Origin: a virus | DNA length: 29,363 nucleotides | Virus record (IMG/VR): IMGVR_UViG_3300032753_000127 | Location: 1-29,363 of that record | Direction: 5' to 3' (one strand) | In this document: piece by piece, positions 17,393 through 23,248 of the stretch | How the letters are laid out: the number at the start of each line of letters is the position of its first letter | Position numbering within the stretch: position 1 is the first letter of the stretch | Made by a program: the position numbers and the translations under genes | The notes under the pieces: model-generated | Databases searched by the model: none | The model's input: only the letters and a program-made list of their open reading frames with translations | What the model was told of the DNA's origin: nothing

Positions 17393-18181
17393 TTAACCTA
17401 TTTTTTGTTTCGGTAAACTTAAATAGTATTTAGCAAATTTACTTAATATTTTTTTTCTATTTAATTGAGTAAATAAATCAAATGCATATCTACCAGAATT
17501 TATTCTATTTTTGAATTGAGATAAACAATTTGAAAAATCTTTTAAGGTATCAACAAAACAATCATTTTCTTCATCAATATCAGTAGTATAAAAATCAATA
17601 TCATATATTAAAGCATTAAATCTAGCATGTATTTCATAATTATAATTTAAATACTTTTTATAACCTTCAACATCACTATAATTAGGTGGCTCATTAAATT
17701 TTACAAGTTTAAAATTACTTCTAAAATCATCATAAGCATGAGTTAATTCATGAATAAATGTTTTTAGAAAATCTTTTAAAAAATGATACTCTATTATTTC
17801 AAATGCATCATCCCTAGAAATAAGTTTATTATAACTTTCATAAGTGTAATTATTACATTTTAAATGTATATTTGCAATATTATTGTTTATATCATAAACA
17901 TATCTTCCTTTGGAATCAGAACTAAATCCATCAGCATTAGTATCAGTATTGATAAAAAAGATATGTAATTTTTTACCAAATTTACCATAAATAAAGTTAT
18001 GATACATTGAATTAGCTCCTTTTACTTCACTTAAAGTAAATGGCTCAAACTCACTAATAGAACTTACTTTTATATTTTTTTTAAATAAAGTATTTTCTAA
18101 AATAGATTTTAATATCAATTTAGAAAGCTCTATTAAGTCATTGGTTAGTTTTACATTTTCGTAAAATTTTAGTACTTTCAT
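17393..18181 (-). CDS. Zinc metallopeptidase (zincin)
   Basis: A 262-aa protein with HELTH (H144, E145, H148) in the context TFIHELTHAYDDF and a glutamate 35 residues on in NYEIHARFNA (E183) that fits the third zinc ligand of a gluzincin. Polar and aromatic around; no signal peptide or membrane segment, so it would act in the cytoplasm or in the virion. The start MKVLKFYENVK resembles the MKxxKxF leaders of the neighbouring genes and, more loosely, the T4 capsid-targeting peptide. It is the outermost gene of this minus-strand block and has its own promoter box. Possible roles: cleavage of a head, tail or host protein. It is not a gp21-type prohead protease, which is a serine enzyme. Confidence 0.75.
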   Translation of the reverse strand: MKVLKFYENVKLTNDLIELSKLILKSILENTLFKKNIKVSSISEFEPFTLSEVKGANSMYHNFIYGKFGKKLHIFFINTDTNADGFSSDSKGRYVYDINNNIANIHLKCNNYTYESYNKLISRDDAFEIIEYHFLKDFLKTFIHELTHAYDDFRSNFKLVKFNEPPNYSDVEGYKKYLNYNYEIHARFNALIYDIDFYTTDIDEENDCFVDTLKDFSNCLSQFKNRINSGRYAFDLFTQLNRKKILSKFAKYYLSLPKQKIG

Positions 18182-18185
18182 ACTT

Positions 18186-18197
18186 TTATATATTAAA
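18186..18197 (-). promoter_or_regulatory. Putative promoter box of the metallopeptidase gene
   Basis: Minus strand TTTAATATATAA, 4 nt before the ATG. Confidence 0.55.
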
Positions 18198-18213
18198 TTT
18201 ATGTATTAAAAAA

Positions 18214-18250
18214 GTAGTTAAAAAAATGTAGTTAAAAAAATGTAGTAAAT
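18214..18250. repeat. 14-bp direct repeats in divergent intergenic region
   Basis: GTAGTTAAAAAAAT occurs twice in direct succession (18214-18227, 18228-18241), followed by a partial third copy. It lies in the 217-bp gap between the divergent genes at 18181 and 18399; a regulator site or simple slippage product. Confidence 0.5.
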
Positions 18251-18398
18251 ATAAGTAAATATAGTATATTATATATATCATGATCTTGCATGAATTCAAA
18301 TTTATTTCATTCTGATTAAAATCTGTGTAAATTAAAATTATGTGTTTTTCCCAAAAAAACACATATCGGTTATTTTGGAGTTTAAGATTAAAATATAT

Positions 18399-18692
18399 AT
18401 GTGTATGAGATTTTTAAGATTAAAAATTAATGATAAAATCATTACCGATCCAATTGAAATAAATAAAATATTATCTAAACAAAAATTTTATTGGTTAATA
18501 GATTCAGAAATTGAAATGGCTGATATTGAAATCATACATGATACTATTATATGGAATAGCGGTAATTTTTATGCTGGAAATTGGTATTACGGAATATGGA
18601 AGGGTGGTAATTTTTATGGAATTTGGGAGAATGGGATATTTGAAGCAGGTAAATTTGAAGGAAAATTTTTATCAGGAATAAAAAATATTTAA
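18399..18692 (+). CDS. Small protein with W-x-x-G/G-N-F-Y repeats
   Basis: About 97 aa from ATG at 18399 (or 18405); a longer GTG-initiated form from 18342 is less likely because ATG codons follow an AT-rich leader. The second half carries short repeats: IWNSGNFYAGNWYYG, IWKGGNFYG, IWENGIFEAGKFEG. This aromatic/glycine repeat is found in small proteins of many large phages and resembles MORN-like beta-hairpin repeats; the role is unknown. The next gene begins 3 nt after its stop, so the two are co-translated. Confidence 0.62.
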   Translation: MCMRFLRLKINDKIITDPIEINKILSKQKFYWLIDSEIEMADIEIIHDTIIWNSGNFYAGNWYYGIWKGGNFYGIWENGIFEAGKFEGKFLSGIKNI

Positions 18693-18695
18693 TTT

Positions 18696-19136
18696 ATGAG
18701 AAGAAAAAGACTTAATGAAGCAGATAACATCATTTTTAAAAATAATAACATCAGCATCATAAAAGATTTAGAAGACCAATATGTTTATGAAATAGGAAAT
18801 GAAATTACATATGATGTTGGTGAAGCAGTTGCTCTAATGATTGGTGATAATTCTAAAAATCTATGGGATATAGATATAAAAGTTAAATTAACAGATATTT
18901 CTCCCGAAAAAACTTTATACTGGATGAGTGGAGGTAATAAAGAATGGAAAACTTTAGAACATTATAGTAAACCATGGACGGATTGTTATTTAGATTTTTT
19001 AGAAGAATATGGATATGTTATAATAAACATTCTTCGTAAGTCTAAAAAGTTAATAGATATTAAAAGAGGATTTCAAAAACATATTAATTTACCGACAATG
19101 TATGACTTCGCAATAAGTAAAGGTTTTGTCAAATAA
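18696..19136 (+). CDS. Uncharacterised protein with LNE/A leader
   Basis: A 146-aa protein. The N-terminus MRRKRLNE-ADN contains the L-x-E/A pattern cut by T4-type prohead proteases, which hints at a head-associated product, but eight residues are not much to go on. The rest is mixed alpha/beta with YWMSGGNKEWKTLEHYSKPW and a C-terminal helical part. No recognised domain. Directly follows the W-x-x-G protein gene (3 nt). Confidence 0.55.
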   Translation: MRRKRLNEADNIIFKNNNISIIKDLEDQYVYEIGNEITYDVGEAVALMIGDNSKNLWDIDIKVKLTDISPEKTLYWMSGGNKEWKTLEHYSKPWTDCYLDFLEEYGYVIINILRKSKKLIDIKRGFQKHINLPTMYDFAISKGFVK

Positions 19137-19138
19137 AA

Positions 19139-19150
19139 TTTAATATATAA
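19139..19150 (+). promoter_or_regulatory. Putative phage promoter box
   Basis: TTTAATATATAA, 4 nt before the ATG at 19155, immediately after the previous stop. Confidence 0.55.
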
Positions 19151-19154
19151 CTTA

Positions 19155-20012
19155 ATGGAAAAATTTAAATGTAATGTTTTTGATATAGATACTATTTTAG
19201 TAATAGATAGTAAAGTATGGATAGTTGATAAAACTAAACCAAACATCCCTATATTAAAAATAAGTGAATATGAATTTAATTTAATTAAAGATGGTATATA
19301 TAAAAGTCAAGATAATAAAATATATTTTAATGGTAAAGTATATTGGCTTCCTACAACATTATATAATAATATAAAAATCCATGCAAAAAATTATAAAGCA
19401 GATCTTAATAATTTAGGAATATCTATCCAAGAATTTCTAAATAAAGATATTATTGATAATACTAACTATGAATTAAGAATAGATTTATTAAATAAATTAT
19501 TAAAGAATAAAACAGATGATAATTATATAATTTGTTCTAAATTATCTAAAAGAAATTATGAATCTATAATTGAAAAAGTTGAAAAAAAATTAAATGAAGA
19601 AGGTATTATAATTAAAAAATTCATTTTCATAAATGAAACTTTTTATGATAAAGATGCTGATTTTGTACATTACAAAAAAATAGAATTTTTATTAAGACTA
19701 TTGACTGGATATAAAATTCAAGATAAAAAGTTTATAGATAAACAAAATAAACAATATAATGTTGTTAATTTTTATGATATTGATTTAGGAACTCTTAGTA
19801 TATATAATGATGTAAATAATTACTTAAAAAGTATTTTAAATAAAACTGATAATGGTCTAAAAGAAGTTATTAAAGAAAACATAGATTTAATAAAACCACT
19901 TTTAGAGATAAATCAATTAACTACAAATAAGCATAATCAAATTATTTCTAAAAGTGTTTATTTAGATTATTCTAATCTTTTCAAGACTTTTGAATCTTTT
20001 AATAAAAGATAA
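19155..20012 (+). CDS. Uncharacterised phage protein
   Basis: A 285-aa soluble protein. It begins MEKFKCNVFDIDTILVIDSKVWIV and has a mid-segment NYIICSKLSKRNYESIIEKVEKKLNEEG and a C-terminus SVYLDYSNLFKTFESFNKR. The opening FDIDTI looks like the first motif of a HAD phosphatase, but the downstream motifs are absent, so I do not assign that. Its stop abuts the stop of the convergent terS gene with no space between. Own promoter box; single-gene unit. Function unknown. Confidence 0.6.
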   Translation: MEKFKCNVFDIDTILVIDSKVWIVDKTKPNIPILKISEYEFNLIKDGIYKSQDNKIYFNGKVYWLPTTLYNNIKIHAKNYKADLNNLGISIQEFLNKDIIDNTNYELRIDLLNKLLKNKTDDNYIICSKLSKRNYESIIEKVEKKLNEEGIIIKKFIFINETFYDKDADFVHYKKIEFLLRLLTGYKIQDKKFIDKQNKQYNVVNFYDIDLGTLSIYNDVNNYLKSILNKTDNGLKEVIKENIDLIKPLLEINQLTTNKHNQIISKSVYLDYSNLFKTFESFNKR

Positions 20013-20657
20013 TTATTCCTTATTTTTAAGGATTTTATCGATCATATCATTCAAACTTCTTGCATCAACAACTTGTTTATCATCTTCAACAACCTTGTTA
20101 ATTTCTTCCTCTTGGATTAATTCTTCTTTAACTTCTGGCTCAATTGAAGTAGTTACATTTGTTAAACCTAAATCTTTACGAATTTCTTTATAGAATTTTT
20201 CTAATTCAGTTCTTTGAGTAGAAATAAATTTAATATTTTCTCTCATTTGACCTACTGTTTGATTTACAACTTCATGCATTCTAGCACTATTATTACCATT
20301 ATCAATTTGTCTTAATTGTGTTAAATAGTTCTTTCTTGTCATTTTACCCAAGAACATAGTTTCTGCATATATTGAAGCATCCTGCTTCATTTTTTGTTTA
20401 ATATATCCATGTTCCATTACTACTTTAGAATCACCTAAATATAAATCAACTAATGATTCTAACATATCTGATGCTTCAGTATTTGCTGTAGTAAGATCTA
20501 AATCGTAATTATATATTTCTATTTCACCTAAATCGGGTAAATCATCTTCTGTTGCAAAGTATTTTGTTAAATCTAGACCTTTGCTAGTTTCTTGAATTCT
20601 TTCAAACTCCTCTTTTATAGACTCCATTTTGACGTCTTTTTCTGATTTTTTTGGCAT
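20013..20657 (-). CDS. terS: Terminase small subunit (T4 gp16-like)
   Basis: A 214-aa protein whose layout follows T4 gp16: LDLTKYFATEDDLPDLGEIEIYNY corresponds to gp16 [24 protein letters not shown], followed by an acidic helical stretch, the segment YIKQKMKQDASIYAETM and, later, RMHEVVNQTVGQMRENIKFI, which matches gp16 [20 protein letters not shown]. The central antiparallel helices form an oligomeric ring that brings phage DNA to TerL. The C-terminal 50 residues are acidic and have no counterpart I can align. It is divergent from the TerL gene with a 54-bp shared promoter region, unlike T4 where 16 and 17 are consecutive on one strand. The match is by eye, not by search. Confidence 0.75.
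   Translation of the reverse strand: MPKKSEKDVKMESIKEEFERIQETSKGLDLTKYFATEDDLPDLGEIEIYNYDLDLTTANTEASDMLESLVDLYLGDSKVVMEHGYIKQKMKQDASIYAETMFLGKMTRKNYLTQLRQIDNGNNSARMHEVVNQTVGQMRENIKFISTQRTELEKFYKEIRKDLGLTNVTTSIEPEVKEELIQEEEINKVVEDDKQVVDARSLNDMIDKILKNKE
20017..20037 (+). terminator. Possible weak terminator
   Basis: TCCTTA-tttt-TAAGGA followed by tttta lies just past the stop at 20012, but inside the last terS codons. A six-pair stem with weak T-tract; may limit read-through between convergent genes. Confidence 0.3.
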
Positions 20658-20680
20658 ATTTTTATGTATATGATATTTAT

Positions 20681-20697
20681 TTATATATATTAAAAAA
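20681..20697. promoter_or_regulatory. Divergent promoter region of terS and terL
   Basis: TTATATATATTAAAAAA; the minus strand reads TTTTTTAATATATATAA toward terS. The AT-symmetric core could also serve terL 15 nt to the right. Confidence 0.5.
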
Positions 20698-20711
20698 ATA
20701 ATTTTTCTTTT

Positions 20712-21242
20712 ATGGCTAAAAGCACAAAGATAGACGAAGAAGAATTAAGGAAATTTGTCTTTAACTCAGAACTAGTTGAAGAATTAACACAGAAATTAAA
20801 TGATGGTATTGTATTAAAACGTTATCAAAATCCTTGGTTCAAAAATGAAATAGGAAATAGGAGAGCAGGTATAACCTTCGCAATGACTCCTGAAGAAATC
20901 GCAGAATATATTAAATGTAAAACAGATATAAAATACTTTGCACAAAAATATTGTAAAATTAAAGTTGAAGATGGTAGTATTAAAAATCTAACACTAAGAG
21001 ATTATCAAATAGATATATTAGAATTATATCAAAATAGAAAATCTATTCTATGTGGTAGTCGTCAGATAGGTAAATGTTTTTCCTTTACTACAGAAGTTTT
21101 ATTTGAAAATGGCATCAAAAAAATCATAGGAATGATTTATTATGAAGAATTAAAAAAGATTAGACCTTTGACTTTTTTAGAAAAAATAAAATTATTTCTT
21201 TATAAAAAATTATTCCAATTTGAGGGGAGCCAAACTTTTTAA
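20712..21242 (+). CDS. terL: Large terminase N-terminal half fused to split-intein N fragment
   Basis: A 176-aa product. Residues 1-121 are the N-extein: the start of a gp17-type ATPase with FAQKYCKIKVED, a Q-motif-like LRDYQIDIL and the Walker A segment CGSRQIGK (114-121), broken after the lysine. Residues 122-176 are an intein N-fragment, starting CFSFTTEVLFENG (block A, Cys1) and ending LYKKLFQFEGSQTF. The missing Walker threonine is the first extein residue after the intein C-fragment in the gene at 22811. Alone this protein cannot hydrolyse ATP; protein trans-splicing to the C half is required. The stop codon lies within the TTTTTAATATATAA promoter box of the following endonuclease gene. 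Start chosen for position after divergent promoter. Confidence 0.92.
   Translation: MAKSTKIDEEELRKFVFNSELVEELTQKLNDGIVLKRYQNPWFKNEIGNRRAGITFAMTPEEIAEYIKCKTDIKYFAQKYCKIKVEDGSIKNLTLRDYQIDILELYQNRKSILCGSRQIGKCFSFTTEVLFENGIKKIIGMIYYEELKKIRPLTFLEKIKLFLYKKLFQFEGSQTF
21075..21239 (+). other. Split intein N-fragment (55 aa, block A only)
   Basis: Cys1 codon at 21075. Only block A is present; block B (the T-x-x-H type motif) is absent here and found in the C-fragment. This places the break earlier than in DnaE or gp41-1 inteins and matches the atypical short-N class such as AceL-TerL. The end is an amphipathic helix (FLEKIKLFLYKKLF). Confidence 0.88.
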
Positions 21243-21250
21243 TATATAAA
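21236..21250 (+). promoter_or_regulatory. Promoter box overlapping the IntN stop codon
   Basis: TTTTTAATATATAAA; the TAA of the IntN gene (21240-21242) is part of it. It lies 20 nt before the endonuclease ATG. Confidence 0.55.
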
Positions 21251-21270
21251 TCATAAAATGAATAAAAATT

Positions 21271-22287
21271 ATGATTTTAAAAAATGAGATAGTTATAAAT
21301 GATTCATATGAATTTGTAACTTGTAGAGAATGTGGTAAGCAATCAAAAAGGTTATATGGAGGTCATTTAAAATCTCATGGTATGACTTCAGAAGATTACT
21401 TAAAAAAGTTTCCTAATGCTCCTTTAATGGCTAAAAAAGATACCGAAAAAATGGGAAAACATATGAAAGAGGAGAAATATAAAAAAATGTTTTCTGAAAA
21501 ATTTTCTGGAGAAAATAATCCAAATCATGTATCAAAAACTACTGAAGAAGAAAGACGCTCAAGATCACCCTTTTCAAAAGATTTTATAAAGTATAAAGAT
21601 GATAAAACTGATGAACAAAGAAAATTCTTTGTTCAAGAAGCTCTTAAAGATAGAGTATTAACAACCTCTATAAGATATTACTTAGATAAAGGCTATAATG
21701 AAGAAGTAGCTGAAAAAATGTTGTCTAAAAGACAAAGGACCTTTAGTGAAAAAATATGTATTGAGAAATATGGAGAAGACGAAGGTAAAAAATTATTTAC
21801 CAATAGACAAAATAAATGGCAAAAAAGTCTTTTAGAAAATGGTAATCTGAAAGGAGGTTACTCTTTAATAAGTCAAAAATTATTTAACATTATAATTACT
21901 TATTATAATGAAAGTGAAATATGCAATTTATATTATGCTACAAATAAATTTAATAGTAAAGGGGAATTTAGGATAAATCGTTCAACATCAGGAATATGGA
22001 TTTATGACTTTGTTGATTTAAAAAATAAAAAAATAATAGAATATAATGGGGATCAATATCACGCTAATCCGAAAATATATAAAGCTAATGATATATCACA
22101 TAATTTTAATATAAAAAGAGGTTTAACAGCTGAACTAATATGGGATAAAGACAGGAGAAAAACAGAAGATGCTATTAAAGAAGGTTTTGAAGTTTTAACT
22201 ATATGGGATAGTGAGTATAAGAAAAATAAAGAAGAAACATTAAATAAATGTTTAAATTTTTTAGGAATTGAAAAAACCACGATTTAA
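21271..22287 (+). CDS. Vsr/EDxHD-type homing endonuclease between terL halves
   Basis: A 338-aa protein. Residues 15-52: MucR/ROS-like zinc finger (CRECGK ... HLKSHGMTSEDYLKKFP; C18, C21, H32, H36). Middle 55-195: basic, helical with FSEKICIEKYGEDEGKKLF repeats-like DNA-contact region. C-terminal 240-320: Vsr-like nuclease (YDFVDLKNKKIIEYNGDQYH, HANP, then LTAELIWDKDRRK and EGFEVLTIWDSEY), matching the endonuclease family repeatedly found inside fractured split-intein genes. By inference it spreads the insertion by cutting intein-less or unfractured terL. It begins 28 nt after the IntN stop with its own promoter box, and its last codons form the left arm of a terminator hairpin. An upstream ATG at 21259 is out of frame. 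Confidence 0.85.
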   Translation: MILKNEIVINDSYEFVTCRECGKQSKRLYGGHLKSHGMTSEDYLKKFPNAPLMAKKDTEKMGKHMKEEKYKKMFSEKFSGENNPNHVSKTTEEERRSRSPFSKDFIKYKDDKTDEQRKFFVQEALKDRVLTTSIRYYLDKGYNEEVAEKMLSKRQRTFSEKICIEKYGEDEGKKLFTNRQNKWQKSLLENGNLKGGYSLISQKLFNIIITYYNESEICNLYYATNKFNSKGEFRINRSTSGIWIYDFVDLKNKKIIEYNGDQYHANPKIYKANDISHNFNIKRGLTAELIWDKDRRKTEDAIKEGFEVLTIWDSEYKKNKEETLNKCLNFLGIEKTTI

Positions 22288-22300
22288 TCGTGGTTTTTTA
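22270..22300. terminator. Bidirectional terminator between convergent genes
   Basis: AAAAAACCACGAT-tta-ATCGTGGTTTTTT: about 13 pairs with T-tracts both ways. The TAA of the endonuclease gene sits in its loop, and the opposing gene ends at 22301. Confidence 0.9.
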
Positions 22301-22747
22301 TTAATAGCTATTTAATAAATTTTCGATAGATAAAGATTTTAAAGCAGAATCTATTTCATTAAGATAGATATCCATTTGATTATTAATCATTAAATACTCT
22401 TTTTTAGGATAATTTTTTTCTATTTCTATTTTCTTTCTATTCAATTCATTTCTATAATTTAAAAAAGAGCTAGCAAAAACAGAAGTAGTTGAAAACTCTA
22501 TACTATCAGTTATGGTCATAAATAAAATATCAAAACCTTTATTATTATCCATTTTATTAACAGATAATATTATTGAATCTATATTTAGTTTATCAAAAAT
22601 TGTTCTTAATAAAACTTCTTTATCTACTAATATAGATTTTTTTATCATATCTATTATTTCTTTATTATTTTCTGTAATATTATTTTCTATAAAATTTATT
22701 AAAAATTTTTTATCTATGTTTTTATAAACTTTTAAATTATTTTTCAT
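22301..22747 (-). CDS. Uncharacterised gene inside the terL fracture
   Basis: A 148-aa, predicted helical protein: an N-terminal half with KKFLINFIENNITENNKEIIDMIKK, a central strand-rich piece (DSIILSVNKMDNNKGFDILFMTITDSIEFSTTSV) and a C-terminal helix pair rich in Glu/Lys. No domain recognised. It opposes terL and the endonuclease, ends at the shared terminator and starts from the AT box region shared with the IntC gene. Its presence means the fracture holds two genes, not just a homing endonuclease. It may be a cargo gene or a phage gene that was present at the site before; I cannot tell. Confidence 0.6.
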   Translation of the reverse strand: MKNNLKVYKNIDKKFLINFIENNITENNKEIIDMIKKSILVDKEVLLRTIFDKLNIDSIILSVNKMDNNKGFDILFMTITDSIEFSTTSVFASSFLNYRNELNRKKIEIEKNYPKKEYLMINNQMDIYLNEIDSALKSLSIENLLNSY

Positions 22748-22781
22748 TTTATCATTGTTTTTTAAGGTATATTAGATAATA

Positions 22782-22798
22782 TAATATATATTAAAAAA
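22782..22798. promoter_or_regulatory. Divergent promoter box ahead of IntC-terL
   Basis: TAATATATATTAAAAAA between the genes starting at 22747 (-) and 22811 (+). It implies that the C-terminal half of terL is transcribed independently of the N-terminal half. Confidence 0.55.
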
Positions 22799-22810
22799 GT
22801 TCATTTATAT

Positions 22811-23248
22811 ATGAAAAAAATAATAATAAAAATAATTTATAAATTAATAAATTTAATTGAAAATTATGAATATAGGAATCTATCATTAGATCAAAATGAT
22901 ATAAATAAAAAAATATTAAATACTATATCGAATTTAGATATAAGAGTAGAATCTGATAACGGGTTTGTTAAAGCTACTGATATACATCTAACACAACCTT
23001 ATAAAGTATATAAAATTGTTTTAGAAAATAATTTATTTTTAGAATGTGCTGATAATCATATTTTATTTACTAACAATTTAGAAGAAGTATTTTGTAAAGA
23101 TTTAAAAAAAGGAGATTTATTATTTACAAAATATGGTAATAAAAAAGTTATAAATATAGTAAAATATAATTCATCAGTTAGTATGTTTGATTTTACTATT
23201 GATGATCCAAATCATAGATTTTATACAAATGGTATATTAAGTCATAAT
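22811..23248 (+). other. Split intein C-fragment (146 aa, blocks B, F and G)
   Basis: Has the block B histidine (H83 in ADNHIL), block F with H135, and terminal His-Asn (H145, N146); the next residue is Thr, a legal +1 nucleophile. N-terminal 20 residues form an Ile/Lys-rich amphipathic helix (KKIIIKIIYKLINLIENYE) that looks like the last helix of the N-fragment. No endonuclease domain. Long IntC with short IntN is the atypical split class. Confidence 0.88.

Noticed and set aside
18341-18361. Inverted repeat GTGTTTTT/AAAAACAC as terminator
   Set aside because: Mostly A-T pairs with no following T-tract, in a leader of a divergent gene; no gene ends before it.
19155-19240. HAD phosphatase motif FDIDTI in the 285-aa protein
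   Set aside because: Later HAD motifs are missing, and the aspartates fall in a strand continuing to IDSKVWIV; not enough to assign.
21243-22810. Group I intron or trans-spliced RNA interrupting terL
   Set aside because: Both edges carry intein splicing motifs (Cys1; His-Asn then Thr), each half has its own stop or start and promoter, and no intron core is visible.
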